Source: Gammaproteobacteria bacterium (GTDB lineage: Bacteria > Pseudomonadota > Gammaproteobacteria > Pseudomonadales > IMCC2047). From it: a DNA stretch of 64,000 nt. The DNA lies in NCBI GenBank assembly GCA_021773395.1, contig JAJFKB010000014.1, forward strand, positions 186,001 to 250,000. Direction: 5' to 3'. The first letter of the stretch is position 1; every line of letters begins with the position of its first letter. The position numbers and the translations under genes were made by a program. Below are positions 1 to 7,460 of the stretch, in pieces. The notes under the pieces were generated by a model, which had not been told where the DNA came from, searched no databases, and worked only from the letters and a program-made list of their open reading frames with translations.

Positions 1-955
1 CGTCTGGTATTTCGCAACTCACATTTGGCATGGCATTAAGTCTGGAGCAAACCAAGTCTCGTCTGCGTTTATCTTCAGCAACCATTTCTAGCACGCAATC
101 CTGTGACCCGGTAATTGCTGCGTAACCGCCTTCTTGAATAAACACATTGACGTGGGCGATATCATTGATGGTTATCTTTAAAATGGCTTCCATTAAATTC
201 CGCTGAGCGACCGCATAACCCATGCGCCATCCGTCCATGGCGTAACCTTTGGTAAAGGCGAATAGACTGATGGTGCGCTCCTGCATGCCTGGTAGCGAGG
301 CAATGCTGATGTGCTGGTTGCCGTCATAGAGAATTTGTTCATAGACTTCGTCGGACATAACCAGTAAATCGTGTTTGATCGCTATTTCAGCTAGCGCCTG
401 CAACTCATCGTGACTATAAACTCTCCCTGTTGGATTAGCCGGATTAACCAGAGCAATCATGCGCGTTTTTGGAGTTATTTTTTGTTCGATGGCCTGCGCA
501 TCAATGCTAAAACCTTCGTTCCGATTTAGTGGAGCCGTGACAATTTTTCCTCCTGCGAGCTCAACCTTGTTGACGTGCTGTGGATAGTAGGGTTCCAGCA
601 AAATGACCTCATCTCCGGGGTCAAGGGCAGCCATGCAGGTGGCGTATGCGCCGTGAGTTAGTCCGCTGGTTACGACAATCTCTTCAGGCGTTGCAATGAT
701 GTTGTTATAGCGGGCCAATTTTTCGGAAAGTGCTTCGCGAAATTTTAACTCGCCGAAGAAATCGCCGTAATGAACCAGGCCGTCATCCAGAGCTTTTTTT
801 GTTGCTTCCTTTATGTGATAAGGGGTATCAAAACTGGGGCGCCCCACCTCCAAATGTATGACATCTATGTTTTGCGCCATTAATTTGGCGGCCTTCTCAT
901 ACATGCCAAAGGATTTTTTTGAACTCTTTGTAATTCTATCTGCTGGCCATTTCAT
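1..955 (-). CDS. PLP-dependent aminotransferase, class I/II (partial)
   Basis: The gene runs off the left edge, so only its first 318 codons are visible, starting at ATG 955-953 on the reverse strand. It has the fold-type I aminotransferase pattern: TSGLTHGAY near residues 96-104, NPANPTG at 171-177, the SDEVYE aspartate at 202 that pairs with the PLP pyridine nitrogen, and the Schiff-base lysine K236 in FTKGYAMDGWRMGY. The family transfers amino groups between an amino acid and a 2-oxoacid in the cytoplasm; the substrate cannot be read. It lies beside two TetR genes and about 3 kb from a second, only distantly similar aminotransferase, so an amino-acid role is likely. Certain as family, unassigned as to substrate. 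Confidence 0.9.
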   Translation of the reverse strand, partial: MKWPADRITKSSKKSFGMYEKAAKLMAQNIDVIHLEVGRPSFDTPYHIKEATKKALDDGLVHYGDFFGELKFREALSEKLARYNNIIATPEEIVVTSGLTHGAYATCMAALDPGDEVILLEPYYPQHVNKVELAGGKIVTAPLNRNEGFSIDAQAIEQKITPKTRMIALVNPANPTGRVYSHDELQALAEIAIKHDLLVMSDEVYEQILYDGNQHISIASLPGMQERTISLFAFTKGYAMDGWRMGYAVAQRNLMEAILKITINDIAHVNVFIQEGGYAAITGSQDCVLEMVAEDKRRRDLVCSRLNAMPNVSCEIPD

Positions 956-1082
956 TACAATGGACTCCCACTAAACAACTGTAAATGAGTTGGCAGGTGA
1001 GAAATAGTTTCACGCTGCCAATTTGATTTAAAGTGTATCTGAATAGAATACTGGAGTTGTTATTTAAATTAGGTACGGAACC

Positions 1083-1748
1083 CTAATGCTTGGTATCGGG
1101 AATGCCGCGTAAAAGCTCTGGGTGCTCGATAATCTGTTTGTATTCGATTTTCGCTTTGCTGGTGAAATAGGGCTCGAATACCTGCATGATAAGGTCAAAA
1201 CCTTCCTCAATATTCTGCTCATTCACACATTTGTCATGAAGATCGATATGGGGTAGCCACTGGTCCGTTATCAGCCAGGAAACCTGAAGTAGAGACTCCA
1301 TGGATACCGGTGGTTGTGGCTCTACCATCAGCCCGGTATTAATCATTTCATCAAAAAACAGGCTCACTTCCTTCATACGTTTTTTACGGCAGTCCATGAA
1401 CAGAAGTTTTAAGCGGGCGTCGTTTTGCAGCAGTGGGTAAAGCTCACGATAAAAAAATCGATAACGCCAGACCAGGTCGATCTGGCGAGCAAACATAAAA
1501 TGGGTATATTCCATCGATGGGTGCTGATGATCTTCATACCAGGAGCTATCCATTTCCCGATCAATACGCTGAAAAATAGTTTGGATGATCTCTTCTTTGG
1601 TGCGAAAGTGATAATGCAGATTACCTCGGCTTAGCTGACATTCGTCGGCGATCCGGTTCGTTGAAATTGCCTTGGTACCGTTATCGTTAAACAGCTGGAT
1701 CGCTGTTTCTATTATGAGGTTTTGTGTTTCGCGTGTTGCCATAATCAT
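1083..1748 (-). CDS. TetR/AcrR family transcriptional regulator (copy 1)
   Basis: A 221-residue one-component repressor. The N-terminal helix-turn-helix occupies about residues 27-52 (AISTNRIADECQLSRGNLHYHF, shown here only as landmark ends AIST and HYHF), followed by an alpha-helical ligand-binding domain of the usual length. ATG codons at residues 1 and 3 are both possible starts. The neighbouring gene at 1850-2500 is a full-length paralogue in the same orientation, so this is a tandem duplication that has diverged mainly in the ligand-binding half. Likely targets are the adjacent aminotransferase and the divergent symporter/aminotransferase genes, which is inferred from position only. Confidence 0.9.
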   Translation of the reverse strand: MIMATRETQNLIIETAIQLFNDNGTKAISTNRIADECQLSRGNLHYHFRTKEEIIQTIFQRIDREMDSSWYEDHQHPSMEYTHFMFARQIDLVWRYRFFYRELYPLLQNDARLKLLFMDCRKKRMKEVSLFFDEMINTGLMVEPQPPVSMESLLQVSWLITDQWLPHIDLHDKCVNEQNIEEGFDLIMQVFEPYFTSKAKIEYKQIIEHPELLRGIPDTKH

Positions 1749-1849
1749 TCCATTGTATGCGTTTCGCTGTGATCTGCACCTGTAAAATAAAAAATATTTA
1801 GAGTGGTAGCCCTAATAACGTAATTTCAGGTTATTAATAGACTGATATG

Positions 1850-2500
1850 TTACTTCCCTCCCTGATCCGGTTGGTTCCTGTATTGAAGAACTTGCTGATA
1901 TTCGGCCATCGCTTTTGGTGTCAGGTAGGGCTCAAAGCCTTGATAAATCAGCTTGAAGCCCTTGCGAATGTTTTCGGTATTGACCTCTTTCCCCTTTAAT
2001 TCCAGGTGATAAATCCAATGATCACTGACTAGCCAGGAGATCTGCAGCAACGATTCCAGGGTGACGGGCGGTTCAGGTGCCACCATCAATCCTCTTTCAA
2101 CGAGCGCTTCAAAGAAACGTTGAACCTCTTTCTCTCGCTTTTTTCTGGAGTCGATAAATAGCAATTTTAGTCGTGCATCTTTGCGAAGCAGTGCGTAGAG
2201 CTCCCAATAAAAGAAGCGATAGCGTAAAAACAGATCCACCTGGCGCTCAAACATAAAGTGAGCATGGCGCATGGACGGGTTTTTATGATCCTCATACCAG
2301 GCACCGTCCATTTCCCGGTCAATTTGCTGAAATATTGTCTGGATGATCTCCTCTTTGGTACGGAAATGATAGTGCAGGTGCCCCCGGCTAAGGGCGCACT
2401 CATCAGCAATTCGGTTGGTTGAGATCGCTTTTGTGCCATGTTCGTTGAACAAGCTGATGGCTGTCTCAATGATGATTTTTTGTGTTTCGCGTGTGGACAT
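1850..2500 (-). CDS. TetR/AcrR family transcriptional regulator (copy 2)
   Basis: A 216-residue TetR-type regulator closely related along its whole length to the gene at 1083-1748; the DNA-binding segment AISTNRIADEC-LSRG-LHYHFRTKEEIIQTIF is almost unchanged between the two, while C-terminal residues differ. Near-identical recognition helices suggest the two proteins could bind the same operator but answer to different ligands (inference). It is divergent from the NSS symporter at 2760, with about 260 bp between them, a usual place for a TetR operator. Reverse-strand ATG at 2500. Confidence 0.9.
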   Translation of the reverse strand: MSTRETQKIIIETAISLFNEHGTKAISTNRIADECALSRGHLHYHFRTKEEIIQTIFQQIDREMDGAWYEDHKNPSMRHAHFMFERQVDLFLRYRFFYWELYALLRKDARLKLLFIDSRKKREKEVQRFFEALVERGLMVAPEPPVTLESLLQISWLVSDHWIYHLELKGKEVNTENIRKGFKLIYQGFEPYLTPKAMAEYQQVLQYRNQPDQGGK

Positions 2501-2759
2501 TGGTTTTCATTTTATGCCTGTCCAGTTTAGTGATGCCAGTGGAAAAGGTTAAAAAACAGAGTATTTACCCAATATTCCACCCGTGGCTAAACCCCTGAGG
2601 CGACTGCTTTTGGAGATAAAATCGGGCGAAAGCTCTAAATGAATCATTTACTTTTACCTCCAGCTTTGAAACATTCGGAGTATTACGGCTGCGTTCAGTA
2701 GAATACTTTTTGCCTGAATCCCGAATGCTGAAAGCCGGAGCTTCTTAGAGATCACCAAT

Positions 2760-4136
2760 ATGCGGAGTGACGAAGGAAACAGTACCCCGGTTGTCTGGTC
2801 TTCCCGGTCGGCCTTTCTGCTCGCCTGTATCGGTGCGGCCGTCGGTTTGGGTAACCTGTGGCGATTCCCCTTTGAAGCAGGAGAAAATGGAGGTAGTGCT
2901 TTTGTGCTGATCTACCTGCTTTTTATCCTGTTGCTCTGTGTGCCCATCATCATGGCAGAGTTGGCGCTGGGCCGTCGCGGAAAGTCCAGCCCGGTAAATG
3001 CTATGCGAAATTTAATTGCAGCTGAACGGGCGAGTGGAGCCTGGGTAATCATCGGCTGGTTCAGTATATTAACACCCTTTATTGCGATCAGTTTTTACAG
3101 CGTGGTTGCCGGCTGGACACTGGAGTATCTGCTTCGTGCGCTGAATGGCACTTTCGACACCTATAATGCGATTGTTTCTCAGCAGTCCTTTGAGCGGCTG
3201 TTAAGTGATCCCGGTCGTATGTTGTTAATGCATACGCTTTTTTTGGGCCTTGCGACAATGGTCATCGCCCGCGGGCTGAAAGGAGGTATTGAGTGGGTAG
3301 CAAAGCTGGTGATGCCAATGCTCTTTGTGTTGCTCATGGTGATGGTAGTAAATGCTGTACTTTATGCGGATATCGAAAGAGGCTTGGCTTTTCTGTTTAA
3401 TCCCGATTTCAGCAAGATTAACGCTGAAGTCGCTTTTCTTGCGTTAGGGCAGGCGTTCTTTTCTGTGAGTGTAGGGGTGGGTGCGCTGCTCACCTATGGC
3501 GCCTACCTGCCCGCAGGTATCTCTATTCCAAAATCAGCTGTTGTGATTGCACTGGTAGATACGCTAGTGGCATTGATGGCTGGTATCGCGATCTTCCCAC
3601 TGGTATTTGCTTATGGACTAAGCCCGGACAGTGGGCCTGGACTTATTTTCGTCACATTGCCGATCGCCTTTGGACAATTCGAAAGCGGGATATTAGGCGT
3701 GATGTTTTTCGCACTGATGTTTTTTGCTGCTTTTTCCACAGTGGTGGCTATGTTGGAGCCAGTGGTTGCCTGGTCGATTGAGAAAACAGGTTACTCCCGG
3801 CCAGTGATGGCTTGGATTACCGGTGTCTTGGCCTGGGTGTTGGGTGTTGCTGCGCTGCTCTCTTTTAATATCTGGCGAGCTGTTTACCCCCTGGGCTGGG
3901 TCCCTATGTTGGCGGATAAGGACATTTTTGAGGTGTTGGATTTTGTTGTTTCCAATTTGCTGATACCGGCCAATGGATTATTGCTTGCGCTATTTGCCGG
4001 TTGGGCGATGTCGAAGTCGTCCATGCTAGAGGAGTTTTCACTAAAGAACCGGTATGTTGTCCGCTACTGGCTCTTTTCTATTCGCTATTTGGCCCCGGTT
4101 GCAATTTTGCTGGTGCTGATAACGAGCACAAATTAA
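2760..4136 (+). CDS. Na+-dependent neurotransmitter:sodium symporter (NSS) family transporter
   Basis: 458 residues, almost wholly hydrophobic with about 11-12 membrane segments. The family signature is clear in segment 1: GAAVGLGNLWRFPFEAGENG at about residues 25-44, the unwound sodium and substrate binding helix of LeuT-type carriers. Members import amino acids or amines with Na+ across the inner membrane. The gene is followed after 30 bp by an aminotransferase, then a threonine-aldolase-like lyase and a PhzF-like protein, all on the same strand, so uptake of an amino acid that these enzymes then process is the natural reading (inference). The start ATG at 2760 leaves a short polar N-terminus before segment 1. 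Confidence 0.92.
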   Translation: MRSDEGNSTPVVWSSRSAFLLACIGAAVGLGNLWRFPFEAGENGGSAFVLIYLLFILLLCVPIIMAELALGRRGKSSPVNAMRNLIAAERASGAWVIIGWFSILTPFIAISFYSVVAGWTLEYLLRALNGTFDTYNAIVSQQSFERLLSDPGRMLLMHTLFLGLATMVIARGLKGGIEWVAKLVMPMLFVLLMVMVVNAVLYADIERGLAFLFNPDFSKINAEVAFLALGQAFFSVSVGVGALLTYGAYLPAGISIPKSAVVIALVDTLVALMAGIAIFPLVFAYGLSPDSGPGLIFVTLPIAFGQFESGILGVMFFALMFFAAFSTVVAMLEPVVAWSIEKTGYSRPVMAWITGVLAWVLGVAALLSFNIWRAVYPLGWVPMLADKDIFEVLDFVVSNLLIPANGLLLALFAGWAMSKSSMLEEFSLKNRYVVRYWLFSIRYLAPVAILLVLITSTN

Positions 4137-4166
4137 CGGATTTTGTCTAGAAACCGGAGTGTGCGG

Positions 4167-5294
4167 ATGCGTGTAAAGATACATCGATTATTTGAGCTAT
4201 TTTTAGAGGCCCATAAGGCGCAACCCAAAGTGTCGGTTGTTCATTCGTTGGCTGAATCACCGCGCCTGAGGGATTTTATCGGCGATCTTGATCCCGACCT
4301 GAGTCTGGATTGGTCGGGGCAATCTTTTCTGGGACTGCCATCGCTGCGGGAAAAGGTGATTGAGAGGTGGGGTTATGGTCCTGTCTGTAGAGCGGATAAT
4401 GTTTTGATCACGGCGGGTACCGCAGAGGCAAATTTTCTGGCAATCAGTAATCTGGTGGGGCCAGGTGATGAGATGATCGTTGATGTACCGGGTTGGCCTC
4501 AACCGCTGGTGCTCGGTGAGGCCATAGGTGCTGAGGTGAAAGAGCTGGTGCGACAGGAAGAGTTGGACTGGATGTTTGATTTCGATCAGCTGGAGGATTT
4601 GATAACGGCCAATACCAAACTGATATTTTTATGTAACCCCAATAATCCGACCGGACAGATTCTGGATGAGAAAGCACTCAGCCGTGTTGTTGAGCTGGCG
4701 GATCGAGTTGGTGCCTATGTGCTAACTGATGAAGTATACCGGGGTATGGAGTGGGTGGATCGAACAACGCCCAGAGTTGCCAGCATCTATGAGCGTGGGA
4801 TCAGTACTGGAAGTGTCTCAAAAGTGATGGGCTTGCAAGGGTTGAGAACGGGGTGGATGATATCACGAGACAACCAATTACTTTTTGATGCGATGGTGTT
4901 GCGTGAAGACACCAGTGAAATAATGAATGTTCTGGGAGAAGCAATTGCAGATATTGCCTTACGGGAAGAGCGCTTTGAACAGTCTGTTAAGAAAGCGCGG
5001 GAACAGGGTGAAAAAAACCTGGCGTTGATCAGTCAGTTTATTAAAGAGCAACCTCAACTTGACTGGGTCAGGCCGCAAGCGGGCCTGATCGGTTTTTGCC
5101 GGTTAATGACCCAGGTTGATTCCGAGCAGTTGTCACAAAGACTGTTGAAGCCACCCTATCGCACTTTTGTCATGCCCGGCAGTGCATATGGGTACGATCA
5201 GCACATACGGGTAGGTGCGGGCGGTGGTAACGAATCCGAAATCGTCAGAGGACTATCTGAGTTGAAGTGTCTGTTTAAAGAACTTGAAGAGTAG
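4167..5294 (+). CDS. PLP-dependent aminotransferase, class I/II
   Basis: I place the start at ATG 4167 (375 residues) because GGAG at 4156-4159 lies 7 nt before it; a TTG at 4143 would add eight residues without a ribosome site. Aminotransferase fold-type I motifs are intact: NPNNPTG at about 157-163, the TDEVYRG aspartate near 188, and the PLP lysine in SVSKVMGLQGLRTGW near 219. It is only distantly similar to the partial aminotransferase at the left edge. It sits between the NSS symporter and the aldolase-like lyase in a tightly spaced operon-like run. Substrate unknown. Confidence 0.9.
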   Translation: MRVKIHRLFELFLEAHKAQPKVSVVHSLAESPRLRDFIGDLDPDLSLDWSGQSFLGLPSLREKVIERWGYGPVCRADNVLITAGTAEANFLAISNLVGPGDEMIVDVPGWPQPLVLGEAIGAEVKELVRQEELDWMFDFDQLEDLITANTKLIFLCNPNNPTGQILDEKALSRVVELADRVGAYVLTDEVYRGMEWVDRTTPRVASIYERGISTGSVSKVMGLQGLRTGWMISRDNQLLFDAMVLREDTSEIMNVLGEAIADIALREERFEQSVKKAREQGEKNLALISQFIKEQPQLDWVRPQAGLIGFCRLMTQVDSEQLSQRLLKPPYRTFVMPGSAYGYDQHIRVGAGGGNESEIVRGLSELKCLFKELEE

Positions 5295-5344
5295 AAATAT
5301 GCGGAAATAAATTCGATATTGAACCGCTAGGAGGAGAATTCAGG

Positions 5345-6382
5345 ATGATTGAAATTGATTTGCGTTCAGACACCTTTACCCTGCCAGATGAGGGAATGAG
5401 GAAGGCAATTTATCAGGCAGAGGTGGGTAATTCGGGTTATGGTGAAGATCCTTCTGTAAATCGTCTGGAAGCTGAAGTAGCAGACTACTTTGGTGTGAAA
5501 GCAGGTGTTTTCTTACCTTCAGCAACTATGGCTGGACAAATTGCAATCCGGGTTAGGAGCCGCCCGGGAGATGTTGTGCTAATCGAAGAGTACGGGCATA
5601 ACTACTATTTTGAAACAGGTTCGATGTCGGCTATTTCCGGGGTGCAACCATCTTTGCTGAAAGGTGATCATGGAATTTTATCACCGCACGCCATCGCAGG
5701 AGCGCTCCGGCATCCTGAAAACCCCTACGCTCGTACATCTTTAATCGTGTTGGAGAATACCTCTAATTTTGGTGGTGGCGTGATCTACCCACAACAAACA
5801 TTAGAAGAGATATTTTCATTAGCTCAAGACCATTCGCTACCGGTACATGTCGACGGTGCGCGAATCTGGAACGCCATTGTGGCCAGCGGATGTGAACCAT
5901 CTCGACAAATTCAGCAACAAGGTTCCATGTCGGTCTGCTTTTCAAAAGGCTTGGGGGCGCCCATGGGAGCCTTGTTGCTTGGTGATGCTGATTTTATTGC
6001 CGAAGCACGACGCATTCAATGCATGTTGGGAGGCGTGATGCGCCAGGTTGGGTTTATGGCCGCCGCGGCACTTTATGGATTCAGGCACAATAGGCAGCGA
6101 TTGCAAGAGGACCATGAAAATTGCCTCTTTTTGGCAGAGCAACTGGCCGACCATCCGGCGTTGGAAATTGATCTTAATGCGGTACAGACCAATATTCTTT
6201 ATATTGATATTAAGACTGGAGCAGAGAGTGCTACTCAGCTAGTGGCTGAACTGGAACGAATGGGCATTGGCGCGCTGAATGTCGGCTCTCTGCTCAGATT
6301 GGTGACCAGTATGAACGTCGGGCGATCAGATTGCGAGAAGGCTGTTGACGCTATCCGACAGTTGCTGGATGGGAGCAATTAG
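5345..6382 (+). CDS. Threonine aldolase / beta-eliminating lyase family enzyme
   Basis: A 345-residue PLP enzyme of the low-specificity threonine aldolase fold. Visible family marks are IDLRSDT at the N-terminus, the VHVDGAR motif with D170, and the PLP lysine K201 in CFSKGLGAPMGALLLG. Members cleave L-threonine or allo-threonine to glycine and acetaldehyde, or act on other beta-hydroxy amino acids. The start is well supported by an AGGAGGAG ribosome site at 5329-5336, 8 nt before ATG 5345. The stop codon directly abuts the ATG of the next gene at 6383, so the two are translationally coupled. The exact substrate cannot be assigned. Confidence 0.88.
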   Translation: MIEIDLRSDTFTLPDEGMRKAIYQAEVGNSGYGEDPSVNRLEAEVADYFGVKAGVFLPSATMAGQIAIRVRSRPGDVVLIEEYGHNYYFETGSMSAISGVQPSLLKGDHGILSPHAIAGALRHPENPYARTSLIVLENTSNFGGGVIYPQQTLEEIFSLAQDHSLPVHVDGARIWNAIVASGCEPSRQIQQQGSMSVCFSKGLGAPMGALLLGDADFIAEARRIQCMLGGVMRQVGFMAAAALYGFRHNRQRLQEDHENCLFLAEQLADHPALEIDLNAVQTNILYIDIKTGAESATQLVAELERMGIGALNVGSLLRLVTSMNVGRSDCEKAVDAIRQLLDGSN

Positions 6383-7324
6383 ATGGAATCTTTGTTGATA
6401 CCGGACAGACAATTGCAGGTGATGAGGGTCAATGCCTTTACTACGGTACCTTTTACAGGTAACCCGGCTGGGGTTGTGCCGGAGGGGGATGGGCTGTCAG
6501 ATGACCTGATGCTGGCTATTGCCGGGGAGCTAAACGATATTTCCGAAACAGTTTTCATCTGTCGCCCGGAGTCGTCGGAGGCGGATATAAAGCTGCGTTT
6601 TTTTACCTCTACAACCGAAGTGGATCTCTGTGGCCATGCGACTGTGTCAGCGCTATTTGCGCTTGGTTGGTTAGGACGCATTCAGGGGCGGGATGAAACA
6701 AAATGGATTGTTGCGGAAACCCGTGTGGGGAAGCTCAGGCTGGGACTGGAATTTAAAGCAGGCGAGCCTGGCTGGGCCTCTATGGAGCAGCTCGCACCCG
6801 AAGTACATAGCGCACCGGGAGCGGCCTTGGCAGCAGATATTCTGGGATTACCACTTTCATCCTTGTCTGAATCAATGGATGTTGGTTGTGCTAGCAGCGG
6901 GCTATGGGCTTGCTTTGTTCCCCTGAAGCATATTTCGGATCTGCAACGGGTTGAAATTGACAGTGAAAGAATTGAACTGTTATGGCCGGAAAACGATGAT
7001 CTTACCGGGGTCTACCCTTTTGTTTTTATCGACAAGTATCAAACGCAAGGCCGTTTTTTCTCCCCCCCCAAATATGGAATAGTTGAGGATCCAGTGACTG
7101 GCACTGCGTCGGGAGCTTTGGCAGCCTACCTGATGTCTCAGGGGCGATTGACGGCTGCGGATCAATTGACCGCCCGGCAGGGGTTTGAAATGGGGCGGGG
7201 AGGCGTGGTTAGGGTATCTTGCACCGAGAATGGCAATATAAACATTAAGGGGCAGGCAGTGCCCGTGTGGGAGGGTGTGCTTTCTTCTAAGCTTACTGCT
7301 CGTCGCTTAGGGCTAAGGCCCTAA
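6383..7324 (+). CDS. PhzF family isomerase-like protein
   Basis: 313 residues with the diaminopimelate-epimerase-like two-lobed PhzF layout. Family features: VNAFTTVPFTGNPAGVV near residues 16-32, the catalytic-type glutamate E55 in NDISETVFI, LCGHATVSAL near 82-91, and EDPVTGTASGALAAYL in the C-terminal lobe. PhzF itself isomerises dihydrohydroxyanthranilate, but most members have unknown substrates, so no phenazine pathway is implied; none of the other phz genes are here. It starts on the base after the aldolase stop. A T6 run then a C8 run at 7054-7069 inside the frame is a potential slippage point. Probably the last gene of the 2760-7324 operon. Confidence 0.88.
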   Translation: MESLLIPDRQLQVMRVNAFTTVPFTGNPAGVVPEGDGLSDDLMLAIAGELNDISETVFICRPESSEADIKLRFFTSTTEVDLCGHATVSALFALGWLGRIQGRDETKWIVAETRVGKLRLGLEFKAGEPGWASMEQLAPEVHSAPGAALAADILGLPLSSLSESMDVGCASSGLWACFVPLKHISDLQRVEIDSERIELLWPENDDLTGVYPFVFIDKYQTQGRFFSPPKYGIVEDPVTGTASGALAAYLMSQGRLTAADQLTARQGFEMGRGGVVRVSCTENGNINIKGQAVPVWEGVLSSKLTARRLGLRP

Positions 7325-7460
7325 ATAACTGATTTACAATGACAAGCAATTTTGAAATATTGGTACGCATGTCAACGCTGACTCAGGCGCATTAGTGCTG
7401 GATTTTGAGTTGTGCTTGGCATTAATTGGAAAATGATGTTAATGATTAGGGGGGAAGGCT

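Noticed and set aside
6383-7324. Phenazine biosynthesis locus
   Set aside because: Only a PhzF-like protein is present; no phzA-E or phzG genes. The family is functionally broad.
7428-7446. Possible Fur box before the TonB receptor (AATGAT repeated)
   Set aside because: Only about two thirds of the 19-bp consensus fits; too weak to claim iron control.
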